Assembly: GCF_014203955.1 (NCBI RefSeq)
Contig: NZ_JACHKA010000001.1
Span: 868,001-932,000 of the forward strand
Origin: Sphingobium lignivorans
GTDB lineage: Bacteria > Pseudomonadota > Alphaproteobacteria > Sphingomonadales > Sphingomonadaceae
Length of the DNA stretch: 64,000 nt
Reading direction: 5' to 3'
Shown: positions 30,980-39,684 of the stretch, in pieces
Position numbering within the stretch: the stretch's first letter is position 1
Layout of the letters: every line of letters begins with the position of its first letter
Position numbers and translations under genes: made by a program
The notes under the pieces: generated by a model
Databases searched by the model: none
Told to the model about the DNA's origin: nothing
Seen by the model: the letters and a program-made list of their open reading frames with translations, nothing else

Positions 30980-31678
30980 ATGGGACTGCTGTCCTATCTC
31001 GATTCCGTGAAGGCGCGCGATCCTGCGCCGCGGTCCCGCATGGAAGTACTGATCTACCCGGGCGTCTGGGCGCTGGGCTTCCATCGGATCGCTCATCGGC
31101 TGTTTCGCTGGCGCCTTTTCTTCCTGGCTCGCCTCGTCAATCATTTCTCGCGTTTCCTCACCGCGATCGACATCCACCCGGGCGCCAAGATCGGCCGCCA
31201 CTTCTTCATCGACCACGGCTTCACAGTGATCGGCGAGACGGCGGTCATCGGCAATGACGTGACGATCTATCAATGCGTCACGCTCGGTGGGACGGACCCT
31301 TCCAACGGCGTGGCCGGCAAGCGGCATCCCACGATCGAGGACGGCGCCATTCTGGGCTCGGGCTCGCAGGTGCTGGGGCCGATCACCGTCGGCAAGCGGG
31401 CGCGCGTCGGCGCCAATGCGGTGGTGACGAAGGATGTGCCGCCCGGTGCGGTCATGATCGGCATTCCCGCGCGGGCCACGCTGGTCGACGCGAAGGAGTA
31501 TCAGAAATCCTTCGTGCCTTATGGCACGCCCTGCAGCGAGATGTTCGATCCCGCCACGCAGAAGCTGGAAGCGCTTCAATGCGAGGTGGAAGGGCTGCGG
31601 CAACGGCTGGCCGAATTGCTGGCCGAACGCGATGCCGCCCGTGAAGTGCCCGAAAGCCAGTCGCGTACGTCGGCTTGA
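30980..31678 (+). CDS. cysE: Serine O-acetyltransferase
   Basis: CysE makes O-acetylserine, the first committed step of cysteine biosynthesis. The 232-residue protein has a short helical N-terminal region and a left-handed beta-helix of hexapeptide repeats (IDIHPGAKIGRHFFIDHGFTV, GNDVTIYQCVTLGGT, RHPTIEDGAILGSGSQVLG). The active-site His are in RHFFIDHG and KRHPTIEDG. It is of the short EpsC-like type. The ATG at 30980 begins the conserved N terminus. Its stop shares one base with the DUF2794 start. Confidence 0.92.
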   Translation: MGLLSYLDSVKARDPAPRSRMEVLIYPGVWALGFHRIAHRLFRWRLFFLARLVNHFSRFLTAIDIHPGAKIGRHFFIDHGFTVIGETAVIGNDVTIYQCVTLGGTDPSNGVAGKRHPTIEDGAILGSGSQVLGPITVGKRARVGANAVVTKDVPPGAVMIGIPARATLVDAKEYQKSFVPYGTPCSEMFDPATQKLEALQCEVEGLRQRLAELLAERDAAREVPESQSRTSA

Positions 31679-32025
31679 TGAGCAACATCACACCGTTTCC
31701 GCGCAAGCAGGCGGGCGGACCGGCCCAGACCGGTTTTGATCGCATAGAATTGTCCCGCATCATGGATCTCTATGGCCGTATGGTCTCGGCGGGCCATTGG
31801 CGGGATTATGCCATAGACCTGACGCGCGACGTGGCGATTTTCTCGGCCTTCAGGCGGACTGCGGAACGGCCCGAGTTCCGCATCGAGAAGCGGCCGGCCC
31901 TGCGCCATCGCCAGGGCATGTGGGCGCTCATCGGGGAGGCGGGCGCGGTGTTGCGTCGCGGGCATGATCTTGCGGGCGTGCTGGCCCCGGTCGAGCGTCG
32001 GCTCGTGAAGCTGGTGGAAGATTAG
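31678..32025 (+). CDS. DUF2794 family protein
   Basis: This 115-residue protein matches DUF2794, a conserved alphaproteobacterial family of unknown function: ITPFPR, FDRIELSRIMDLYGRMVSAGHWRDYAIDL, FSAFRR, and a C-terminal GAVLRRGHDLAGVLAPVERRL. The ATG overlaps the cysE stop by one base (TGATG), so it is translationally coupled. No catalytic motif is visible. Confidence 0.85.
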   Translation: MSNITPFPRKQAGGPAQTGFDRIELSRIMDLYGRMVSAGHWRDYAIDLTRDVAIFSAFRRTAERPEFRIEKRPALRHRQGMWALIGEAGAVLRRGHDLAGVLAPVERRLVKLVED

Positions 32026-32112
32026 GGCCGCTTTGGCGCGGGAGGGGCCCGTGTCGCTTCCTTCTGCCTCTCTTCCCGACTTTCTCCCCAATGACTTCCT
32101 GACGTCGTAAAT

Positions 32113-32130
32113 CTGTAACAAAACTGTCAT
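32113..32130 (+). promoter_or_regulatory. Pho box upstream of the porin gene
   Basis: CTGTAACAAAACTGTCAT is two 7-bp half-sites (CTGTAAC, CTGTCAT) with a 4-bp spacer, a near-consensus PhoB site 45 bp before the porin start. This predicts induction by phosphate starvation. Confidence 0.8.
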
Positions 32131-32174
32131 AGCCGCCGCGAACCTCGTTACGCCGAAGCAGGATACCCGGATAC

Positions 32175-33581
32175 GTGCGACCCCAGATGGCTGTGCTCCT
32201 TGCCGCAAGCATGCTTTCCGTCCCGGCCACGCCAGCCATGGCGCAGGACGATGCGGCTGTGGCCGCCATGCGGGACGAGATTGCCCGGCTGCGCGCGCAG
32301 GTCGCCGCTCTGGAAGAGAGGCTGGACCTGATGGCCGCCGAGGGGAGCAAGACCGGCTCCACGCCCCCGTCCGCGCCGCTCTCCGCTTCCCTGACGACAT
32401 CGCAGCCGGCGCCGGAGCGCGTCGCGAGCGCCTCGGGCAGCGCACAGCCCCCGGCCCTCGCCGTGCCGGCCGCCTCTCCACCCGCGCCGGCGCCGGCTTC
32501 GGGCTTCACGCTCAAGCCGCGCGGTCGCCTGCAGTTCGATGGCAATATCGTGTCCCGTCCGGCTGGCATGACGGAGCCTACGCTTGGCTGGTCCACCGAT
32601 GTGCGCCGGGCATTTCTTGGCGTCGAGGGCAATTTCGGCGGTGGCCTCGGCTATCGTTTCGAGATGGACTTCGCGAGCGGTGACCCGTTGTTCACCGATC
32701 TCTGGCTGACCTACAAGAAAGGTTCCTGGACCGTCACGCTCGGCCACGACCGAATGACCACGCTCGAAGACCTGACGAGCGACCTTCAGACGAGCTTTCT
32801 CGAACGGTCCGGCTTCATCCAGGCGTTCGGCTTCGAGCGCCGACTGGGCCTTTCCGCTGCTTACAAGGACAGCGACGTCGTCCTGAGCGCGGGCATCTAT
32901 TCGGATGATCTGGAGACGCTGGGCTCCGGCGTTGCGGACAACAGCTATTCGTTGGATACGCGCTGGGTCTACATGCCGAAATTGGGGAAGGTTCAGTTGC
33001 ACCTCGGCGGCTCCCTCCATCATCGTGAGCTGAACGACCTGGCGGACAGCCTGCGCTACCGGGCGCGGCCCGGCGCGCGCACGACGAGCGCCCGGTTCGT
33101 CGATACCGGCTCCTTCAGCGCCTCGGCGGAAACCGGCTACGGGATCGAGTTCGCGGCATTGCGCGGGCCTTTCCACGTCGCGGCGGAAAGCTACTGGCAG
33201 AATGTCGACCGCCCGAATCTGGCGGACCCCACCTTCTTCGGCATCTATGGCGAGATCGGCTATGTCTTTGCCGGGGGCGAGGCGCGGGGATATCGGGCGG
33301 GCTCTTTCTCGTCGATCAAGCCGACGAAGGGGATCGACAAGGGGGGCGCCGGCGCCTGGCAAGTGAATCTTCGCTATGACTGGCTCGACCTGAACGACGC
33401 CGGGGTGCGGGGCGGGGAGCAGGCGATAGCGGGCCTCTCACTGATCTGGGTGCCGCTCGAGCATGTGAAGTTCATGGCCAATTATCTGCATGTCGATGTC
33501 CGCGACACGCCAATCCTGTCGGACGGTCGCGATGACTATGATGCCGATGTCTTCGGGTTGCGCGCGCAATATGACTTCTGA
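32175..33581 (+). CDS. Phosphate-selective porin O/P family outer membrane protein
   Basis: The 468-residue protein has a signal peptide (to AMA near residue 22), a coiled-coil segment (AAMRDEIARLRAQVAALEERL), a Pro/Ala-rich linker, and an outer-membrane barrel. The barrel starts TLKPRGRLQFDGNIV and ends VFGLRAQYDF with a terminal Phe. This is the OprP/OprO family that passes phosphate or polyphosphate. A Pho box 45 bp upstream and a convergent phoB gene place it in the phosphate regulon. The start is GTG at 32175; an ATG at 32187 is possible. Confidence 0.88.
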   Translation: MRPQMAVLLAASMLSVPATPAMAQDDAAVAAMRDEIARLRAQVAALEERLDLMAAEGSKTGSTPPSAPLSASLTTSQPAPERVASASGSAQPPALAVPAASPPAPAPASGFTLKPRGRLQFDGNIVSRPAGMTEPTLGWSTDVRRAFLGVEGNFGGGLGYRFEMDFASGDPLFTDLWLTYKKGSWTVTLGHDRMTTLEDLTSDLQTSFLERSGFIQAFGFERRLGLSAAYKDSDVVLSAGIYSDDLETLGSGVADNSYSLDTRWVYMPKLGKVQLHLGGSLHHRELNDLADSLRYRARPGARTTSARFVDTGSFSASAETGYGIEFAALRGPFHVAAESYWQNVDRPNLADPTFFGIYGEIGYVFAGGEARGYRAGSFSSIKPTKGIDKGGAGAWQVNLRYDWLDLNDAGVRGGEQAIAGLSLIWVPLEHVKFMANYLHVDVRDTPILSDGRDDYDADVFGLRAQYDF

Positions 33582-33626
33582 GCCCGCGCCGGGGGAAGTC
33601 GCTCCGGCGCGGCCCTGACGGGCTGG

Positions 33627-34322
33627 TCAGACGGCGTCGGCGTCCAGGGAATAGCCTGCGGATCGAACGGTCCGGATGATGTCCGGCCGTCCGTTCGCGT
33701 TGATCGCCTTGCGCAAGCGGCGGATGTGGACGTCGACGGTGCGCAGTTCGATCTCGCTGTCCTGCCCCCAGACGCTGTCCAGCAGCCGCTCGCGGGAGAA
33801 GACCCAGCCGGGATGCTCGAGCAGGTGACGCAGAAGCCGGAACTCCGTCGGGCCGAGCGGCACGAGTTCGCCGCCGCGCCGGACCTTGTGCGCGACCGTG
33901 TCCATTTCGAGATCGCCGAAGGTGAGGACTTCGCCCGCCAGCGCTGGCCGCACGCGGCGGAGCACGGCATTGACCCGCGCGATCAGCTCGCGGGGCGAGA
34001 AGGGCTTGGTCACATAATCGTCGGCGCCGGTTTCGAGGCCGCGAACCCGGTCCTCCTCTTCGCCGCGCGCGGTCAGCATGATGATGGGCACGTTCGCCGT
34101 CTCGGGCATGCGGCGCAATCTCCGGCAAACCTCGATTCCCGAGAGATTCTCGACCATCCAGTCGAGCAGGACGATGTCCGGTGTCCGTTCCTGAGCCAGG
34201 ATCAGCGCTTCTTCGCCGTCGGGCGTCTGCGCGACGTCGAAGTCCTCCCGCTGGAAATGCCAGGTCAGGAGTTCGGCCAGCGCGGCATCATCCTCGACCA
34301 GAAGCATTTTCGCCCGCGCCAT
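33627..34322 (-). CDS. phoB: Phosphate regulon response regulator
   Basis: PhoB is the DNA-binding partner of PhoR. The 231-residue protein has a receiver domain with acidic residues at 10-12 (VEDD), phospho-acceptor Asp54 (IVLLDWM) and the Lys of VTKPFSPREL, followed by an OmpR-type winged helix (GPTEFRLLRHLLEHPGWVFSRERLL). It is the last gene of the phoR-pstSCAB-phoU-phoB set and begins 3 bp after phoU. It likely binds the Pho boxes at 32113-32130 and 39652-39684. Confidence 0.95.
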   Translation of the reverse strand: MARAKMLLVEDDAALAELLTWHFQREDFDVAQTPDGEEALILAQERTPDIVLLDWMVENLSGIEVCRRLRRMPETANVPIIMLTARGEEEDRVRGLETGADDYVTKPFSPRELIARVNAVLRRVRPALAGEVLTFGDLEMDTVAHKVRRGGELVPLGPTEFRLLRHLLEHPGWVFSRERLLDSVWGQDSEIELRTVDVHIRRLRKAINANGRPDIIRTVRSAGYSLDADAV

Positions 34323-34325
34323 GGT

Positions 34326-35024
34326 TCAGCGCTCCGTCAGAGGATCGATAACGACGGATTTTTCGCGCTCCGGCGGCTTTTCCCCGGTCGCGACATAATG
34401 CACCATCTCGGCGATGTTCGTCGCATGGTCGCCGATGCGCTCCAGATTCTTGGCGATGAAAAGCACATGCGCGCTTTCCGAGATCATCTTCTGATTTTCC
34501 ATCATGAAGGTGACCATGGTGCGGAAGATGGAGTTGTAGAAATCGTCCACCGCCCGGTCGCGGTCGATCACCGCCAGGGCGAGATTGGCGTCGCGCGCGG
34601 CGAAGGCATCGAGTGCCGACTTGACCATCTCGCGCGCGATCTGGGCCATGGAGGGCAGCAGGGAGAGCGGTTCGAGGCGGCTCGACGCCGTGACCGTCTC
34701 GACACGCTTGGCGATGTTCTTCGCATAATCCGCCATGCGCTCGACGATGCCGGAGATCTTGAGCACCGCGATGATTTCCCGCAGGTCGTCTGCCAGCGGC
34801 GCCCGCAAGGCGATGGTCTGGACGACCAGCCTTTCGATCTGCGCGTCCAGCTCGTCGATGCGCGCATCGCCGGCCACCACGCTCTTGGCCAGTGCGATGT
34901 CGCGGGTCGTCAGCGCCCGCATCGCATTGTCGATCGCGTCTTCGGTCAGACCACCCATTTCCGCGATCAGTGCGCGCAGGGCATTGATGTCGTCGTCGAA
35001 GGCCTTGACTGTATGTTCCGTCAT
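34326..35024 (-). CDS. phoU: Phosphate transport system accessory protein
   Basis: PhoU represses PhoR when phosphate is plentiful and acts with PstB. The 232-residue, all-helical protein has two PhoU repeats with the conserved metal-binding acidic clusters (DDDINALRALIAEMG, and LERIGDHATNIAEM near the C terminus). It follows pstB and precedes phoB on one strand, the standard order. Confidence 0.95.
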   Translation of the reverse strand: MTEHTVKAFDDDINALRALIAEMGGLTEDAIDNAMRALTTRDIALAKSVVAGDARIDELDAQIERLVVQTIALRAPLADDLREIIAVLKISGIVERMADYAKNIAKRVETVTASSRLEPLSLLPSMAQIAREMVKSALDAFAARDANLALAVIDRDRAVDDFYNSIFRTMVTFMMENQKMISESAHVLFIAKNLERIGDHATNIAEMVHYVATGEKPPEREKSVVIDPLTER

Positions 35025-35054
35025 GACTTCGTTCCCGTCCGTAAAAGTGCCGGA

Positions 35055-35834
35055 TCAGCCATAGCGACCGGTGATGTAGTCCTTCGTGCGTTCTTCGCGC
35101 GGATTGGTGAATATCTCGGTAGTCGGCCCCTGTTCGACAAGGCGGCCGAGATGAAAGAAGGCGGTCCGCTGCGAGACGCGCGCGGCCTGCTGCATGTTGT
35201 GCGTGACGATCACGATGGCGTAGTTCCCGCGCAGGTCGAGGATGAGTTCCTCGATCTTGGCGGTGGCGATCGGGTCGAGGGCCGAGCAGGGCTCGTCCAT
35301 CAGGATGACTTCCGGCTCCACCGCGATGGCGCGGCCGATGCACAGGCGCTGCTGCTGGCCGCCGGAAAGGGCAGTGCCGCTGTCGTGCAGCCGGTCCTTC
35401 ACCTCTTCCCACAGCCCCGCCCGTCGCAGGGATTTCTCCACGATCTGGTCGAGCTCGGCCTTGCCGGACGCCAGGCCGTGGATGCGGGGGCCATAAGCGA
35501 TGTTCTCGTAGATGGATTTCGGGAACGGGTTCGGCTTCTGGAACACCATGCCCACGCGGGCGCGCAGCTGCACCACGTCCATGCCGGATGCGTAGATATC
35601 ATCGCCGTCCAGCGTGATCGTGCCGGTCACGCGTGCGCTTGGCACCGTGTCGTTCATGCGGTTGAGCGTCCGCAGGAATGTCGACTTGCCGCAGCCGGAC
35701 GGGCCGATGAAGGCCGTCACATTGTCAAGATCGACGTCGATCGAGACGTCCTGGATCGCCTGCTTCTCGCCATAGAAGACATTGACGTTCCGCGCCGACA
35801 TCTTGGTGGGGGTGGTGGTCTCGGAGTCAGCCAT
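35055..35834 (-). CDS. pstB: Phosphate ABC transporter ATP-binding protein
   Basis: PstB powers high-affinity phosphate import. The 259-residue protein has a Walker [10 protein letters not shown], the family-specific loop [15 protein letters not shown], the ABC signature [16 protein letters not shown], Walker [14 protein letters not shown], and the switch His in VTHNMQQA. It follows pstA by 9 bp and precedes phoU. Confidence 0.97.
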   Translation of the reverse strand: MADSETTTPTKMSARNVNVFYGEKQAIQDVSIDVDLDNVTAFIGPSGCGKSTFLRTLNRMNDTVPSARVTGTITLDGDDIYASGMDVVQLRARVGMVFQKPNPFPKSIYENIAYGPRIHGLASGKAELDQIVEKSLRRAGLWEEVKDRLHDSGTALSGGQQQRLCIGRAIAVEPEVILMDEPCSALDPIATAKIEELILDLRGNYAIVIVTHNMQQAARVSQRTAFFHLGRLVEQGPTTEIFTNPREERTKDYITGRYG

Positions 35835-35843
35835 GGGTGTGGG

Positions 35844-37112
35844 TCACCATTTCTTCTCGAACTTGTTGCGCAGGTAGATGGCGATGCTGTTCATCGTCAG
35901 CAGGAAGACCAGCAGCACGATGATGGCCGCCGATGTCTTTTCGATAAAGCCCCGGCCGACCTCGTCCGACCAGAGGAAGATCTGGACAGGCAGCACGGTC
36001 GCCGGATCGGTGAAGCCGCCGGGCGGAGACGCGACGAAGGCGCGCATGCCGATCATCAGCAGCGGTGCGGTCTCGCCAAGCGCCCGGGCCATGCCGATGA
36101 TCGTGCCGGTGAGGATGCCCGGCAGCGCCAGCGGCAGCACATGGTGGAACACCACCTGCACCGGCGATGCGCCGATGCCCAGCGCGGCATCGCGGATGGA
36201 AGGCGGGACGGCCTTGATCGCGTTGCGCCCGGCAATGACGATGATCGGCATGGTCATCAGCGCGAGCGTCATGCCGCCGACCAGCGGCGCGGAGCGCGGC
36301 AGATGCATGGTGTTGAGGAAGATGGACAAGCCCAGCAAACCGAAGATGATCGAAGGCACGGCCGCGAGATTGTTGATCGACACTTCGATCAGGTCGGTCC
36401 AGCGATTGCGCGGCGCATATTCTTCCAGATAGAGCGCCGCGAAGACGCCGATGGGGAAGCTCAGCAGGAGCGTGATGCCCATGGTGAGCAGCGATCCCTT
36501 CAACGCGCCCCAGATGCCCACGGTGGTGGGGTCCGTGCCGTCGCTGCCCAGCAGGAAGCGATAATTGAGCGCGGTGGAGATCAGTCCGGCTTCATCCAGC
36601 CGGTCCGCGATGGCTTCGTCGGCCGCGCTGCCCTTGCCCTTCACGGCAAGGTCGATGCCTTCCGAGGCGGGAACGGAGATGACGACCTTGCGATCGAGGA
36701 TCGCGGGATCCGCGAGGATCGCGTCGCGCACCGCCACCACGGCACCCGAGGAAACGAACCGTTCGCCCCCCTCTCCGAACGCTGTCTGTGCTGCCTGATC
36801 GACGACCGACGGCAGGTTGGCATTGGCAAGCACCTGAGCCGGATTGGTCTTCAGCGCCGCAGGATCGAGCAGGATCGGCGAGCGCGGAAAGTCGACGGTG
36901 AGGGCGATCTCCGCGCGCGTGAAGCCCTTCACGCCATTGGCCATCATCGTGACGAGCAGGAACACGAGGAAGCCCGCGGACAGCAGCACGGAGAACAGCC
37001 CCAGCAGCTTGAAGCGTCGCTCGGCGGCATAACGGCGCGCGATGCGGCGGCGCATCTCGTTGCCGCGCCAGTCCGTCGGCGCGCGCGGGGTGGAAAGAGT
37101 CGCGGCGGTCAC
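35844..37112 (-). CDS. pstA: Phosphate ABC transporter permease
   Basis: PstA is one of two inner-membrane permeases of the Pst system. The 422-residue protein is longer than E. coli PstA (about 296) because of an N-terminal extension typical of alphaproteobacteria (DUF3333-like, about residues 25-170). A BPD_transp_1 domain follows with the EAA-type loop (IRDAALGIGASPVQVVFHHVLPLALPG). The start overlaps the pstC stop by 4 bp. Confidence 0.94.
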   Translation of the reverse strand: MTAATLSTPRAPTDWRGNEMRRRIARRYAAERRFKLLGLFSVLLSAGFLVFLLVTMMANGVKGFTRAEIALTVDFPRSPILLDPAALKTNPAQVLANANLPSVVDQAAQTAFGEGGERFVSSGAVVAVRDAILADPAILDRKVVISVPASEGIDLAVKGKGSAADEAIADRLDEAGLISTALNYRFLLGSDGTDPTTVGIWGALKGSLLTMGITLLLSFPIGVFAALYLEEYAPRNRWTDLIEVSINNLAAVPSIIFGLLGLSIFLNTMHLPRSAPLVGGMTLALMTMPIIVIAGRNAIKAVPPSIRDAALGIGASPVQVVFHHVLPLALPGILTGTIIGMARALGETAPLLMIGMRAFVASPPGGFTDPATVLPVQIFLWSDEVGRGFIEKTSAAIIVLLVFLLTMNSIAIYLRNKFEKKW

Positions 37113-38491
37113 TCGTAAGCCTCCCGATACTTCTTCACGACGCGCAGCGCGACGATGTTGAGCAGCAGCGTGACGATGAACAGCACGAGGCCGAGCGCGA
37201 ATGCCGCCAGCGTCTTGGCACTGTCGAATTCCTGGTCGCCCGTGAGGAGCTGGACCATCTGCGTCGTCACCGTGGTCACGCTGGCGAACGGATTGAGCGT
37301 GAGATTGGCGGCAAGGCCTGCTGCCATCACCACGATCATCGTCTCGCCGATGGCGCGGCTCACGGCCAGCAACACGCCGCCGACGACACCGGGCAGGGCT
37401 GCGGGAATGAGCACCTTGCGGATCGTCTCGCTGGTCGTCGCGCCCATGGCAAGACTGCCATCCCGCATCGATTGGGGGACGGCGGCAATGCTGTCATCCG
37501 CCATCGAGGAGACGAAGGGGATGATCATGACGCCCATGACGAGACCGGCCGCCAGCGCGCTTTCCGATGATGCGCCGGGGATGCCGATGGTGGCGGCGAG
37601 GTTGCGCAGCGCCGGTGCGACGGTGAGTGCCGCGAAATAGCCGTAGACGACCGTGGGGACGCCGGCGAGCACTTCCAGCATCGGCTTCATCCACTTGCGC
37701 ACCTCGGGCCGGGCATATTGCGTGAGATAGATGGCGCTCATGAGCCCGAGCGGGATGGCGACGATCATGGCGATGATCGCGCCGATGAAGATCGTGCCCC
37801 AGAACAGCGGGACCGCGCCGAAGGCGTCGTCATTCCCGTAGCCCATCGCTGCCGACTGCGGGCTCCATTTGAGACCGAAGAGGAAATCCAGCGGATTGAC
37901 CATCGAGAAGAAGCGCATCGATTCGAAGATCAGCGAGGCGACGATCCCGGCCGTGGTGATGATCGCGATGAGGGAGGCCAGCAGCAGCGTCCACATGACC
38001 ACCCGCTCCACGCGGTTGCGGGCCGTGAAGGAGGGGCCGACGCGCGAAAAGGCAAAGGCGCCGCCCGCGAAGGCGAGGATCGCGGCGAGCAGCGCACCTG
38101 CTGCGGAATAGCGCGCCGTCGCGTCCCGGAAAGGCTCGACCAGCGTCATCGACTGCGGATTGAACGCAGCGGCCTGCGCGCCGCGCGCGATCGCATTCGC
38201 TTCGCCGAGAATGACGTTGCGGGAGAAGTCATCGGCCGGGAGCGACTGGGCGGCCGGCGAGGAGAGCACGGAGTCGAACACCAGCCTCGGCATCACATTG
38301 GCCCACACCATCAGGAAGGCGAGGGCGGGCAGCGCCGTCCACAGCGCGACATACCAGCCATATTGGCTAGGCCGGCTGTTTGTCGCCAGACGCCCGACCT
38401 CTGCCTGGAAACGCGTTGCGCGAGCGCGCGCGAAGATCCAGCCAGTGGCCGCAAGCGCGATTATGATGATGACGATCATGGCGCCACTCAT
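37109..38491 (-). CDS. pstC: Phosphate ABC transporter permease
   Basis: PstC pairs with PstA. The 460-residue protein has an extended N-terminal periplasmic/membrane region and a C-terminal permease domain with PQSMRDGSLAMGATTSETIRKVLIPAALPG (the EAA loop) and VVYGYFAALTVAP. The extension is usual in alphaproteobacteria. It starts 61 bp after pstS and overlaps pstA by 4 bp. Confidence 0.94.
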   Translation of the reverse strand: MSGAMIVIIIIALAATGWIFARARATRFQAEVGRLATNSRPSQYGWYVALWTALPALAFLMVWANVMPRLVFDSVLSSPAAQSLPADDFSRNVILGEANAIARGAQAAAFNPQSMTLVEPFRDATARYSAAGALLAAILAFAGGAFAFSRVGPSFTARNRVERVVMWTLLLASLIAIITTAGIVASLIFESMRFFSMVNPLDFLFGLKWSPQSAAMGYGNDDAFGAVPLFWGTIFIGAIIAMIVAIPLGLMSAIYLTQYARPEVRKWMKPMLEVLAGVPTVVYGYFAALTVAPALRNLAATIGIPGASSESALAAGLVMGVMIIPFVSSMADDSIAAVPQSMRDGSLAMGATTSETIRKVLIPAALPGVVGGVLLAVSRAIGETMIVVMAAGLAANLTLNPFASVTTVTTQMVQLLTGDQEFDSAKTLAAFALGLVLFIVTLLLNIVALRVVKKYREAYE

Positions 38492-38552
38492 CGGTCAATG
38501 CCCCCCGTGCTTTTGCATGCCCCGGAAAAACGCCTTGCTGAACCGCCTGCGC

Positions 38553-39590
38553 TCACTTGAGATCGTCGCCAGTCATGACGGTCAGGTTGGTGACGACATC
38601 GGCATTGGCCTGCCGGACGTTTTCCTGCGCGGCCACCATGCCGCGCCGGGTCAGCGGACCGCCCGGGTTCCAGTTCCGGGAGAAGGCTTCCACATAGGCC
38701 TTCAGGCCGGGGACCGCAGCGATGTGCGCCTTCTTGACGTAGATGTAGAGCGGCCGGGCGCCCGGATAGGCGCCTGACGCGACGGCATCATAAGTGGCCT
38801 CGACGCCGTCGAGGGGGATGTCATTCAGCTTGTCCCGGTTCGCATCGAGATAGGAGAAGCCGAACACGCCTACGGCGTCGGGATTGGCTGCCAGCTTCTG
38901 GACAATGAGATTGTCGTTCTCCCCCGCGTCCACATAAGCGCCATCTTCCCGGATCTGGGTGCACAGCTGCTTGTGCCGGGCCTCGTCGCTGTCCTTCAGC
39001 GCCTTCATGGCGGGATCGCTGTCACACCCGACGGTCAGCACCAGTTCGGCAAGCGAATCGCGCGTGCCGGACGTGGACGGCGGGCCGAAGACCGAGATCG
39101 CCACCGAGGGAAGCGAAGGATCGACATCCTTCCAGGTCTTCGCCTTGTTGGGCCCCTTGCCATAAGGATTGGCCGCAAGCGCTTCATAAACCAGCTTGGG
39201 CGTGAGGCTGTAGCCCGGGCCCTTGTTCGATTCGGCGAAAGCGATGCCGTCGACGCCGATCTGGACTTCGATGATCTCTTTCACGCCATTGGCCTGGCAC
39301 TGATCGAACTCGCTCTTCTTCATGCGGCGCGATGCATTCTCGATGTCGGGATACTGGCTGCCGACGCCCGCGCAGAACAGCTTCATCCCCGCGCCCGTGC
39401 CGGTCGATTCGATGATCGGCGCCTTCATGCCGGGGTTGGTCTGGGTGAACAGGCCGACCGCTTCCTGAGCGAAGGGATAGACGGTCGACGAGCCGACAGC
39501 GCGGATCTGATCGCGCGCGGCGCCCGAGCCGGGCTGGCCCTGGCAACCGGCAAGCACCAACAGGGAGGCCGTTAGAATGGCGTAACGCAT
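38553..39590 (-). CDS. pstS: Phosphate-binding protein of the Pst ABC transporter
   Basis: PstS captures phosphate in the periplasm. The 345-residue protein has a lipoprotein-type signal (LLVLAGC, Cys16), then the phosphate-contacting motifs AVGSSTVYPFAQ, ESTGTGAGMKLFCAG and PSTSGTRDS. The ATG at 39590 has a strong ribosome site, AGGAGA, at 39597-39602. The upstream region contains a triple 11-bp Pho repeat. It is the first pst gene after phoR. Confidence 0.95.
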   Translation of the reverse strand: MRYAILTASLLVLAGCQGQPGSGAARDQIRAVGSSTVYPFAQEAVGLFTQTNPGMKAPIIESTGTGAGMKLFCAGVGSQYPDIENASRRMKKSEFDQCQANGVKEIIEVQIGVDGIAFAESNKGPGYSLTPKLVYEALAANPYGKGPNKAKTWKDVDPSLPSVAISVFGPPSTSGTRDSLAELVLTVGCDSDPAMKALKDSDEARHKQLCTQIREDGAYVDAGENDNLIVQKLAANPDAVGVFGFSYLDANRDKLNDIPLDGVEATYDAVASGAYPGARPLYIYVKKAHIAAVPGLKAYVEAFSRNWNPGGPLTRRGMVAAQENVRQANADVVTNLTVMTGDDLK

Positions 39591-39651
39591 GAAATTCTCC
39601 TGAGGCGATCTTGCGCGAGTTCCGGACACGCCTTGGACCGGGTTCGTCGCG

Positions 39652-39684
39652 CCTTTGTGACGATTTTATTGCGCTTTTGTGACA
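39652..39684 (-). promoter_or_regulatory. Pho box of three 11-bp repeats upstream of pstS
   Basis: Reading on the minus strand, TGTCACAAAAG, CGCAATAAAAT and CGTCACAAAGG are three contiguous 11-bp units in the phase of PhoB half-sites (7 bp plus 4 A/T-rich bp). The outer two are strong. The element overlaps the last codons of phoR and lies about 60 bp before the pstS start, so pstS-phoB probably has its own PhoB-dependent promoter. Confidence 0.65.

Noticed and set aside
33726-37118. 1130-residue plus-strand open frame across phoB-pstA
   Set aside because: It runs antisense to four confirmed genes and has low-complexity, Arg/His/Asp-rich composition.
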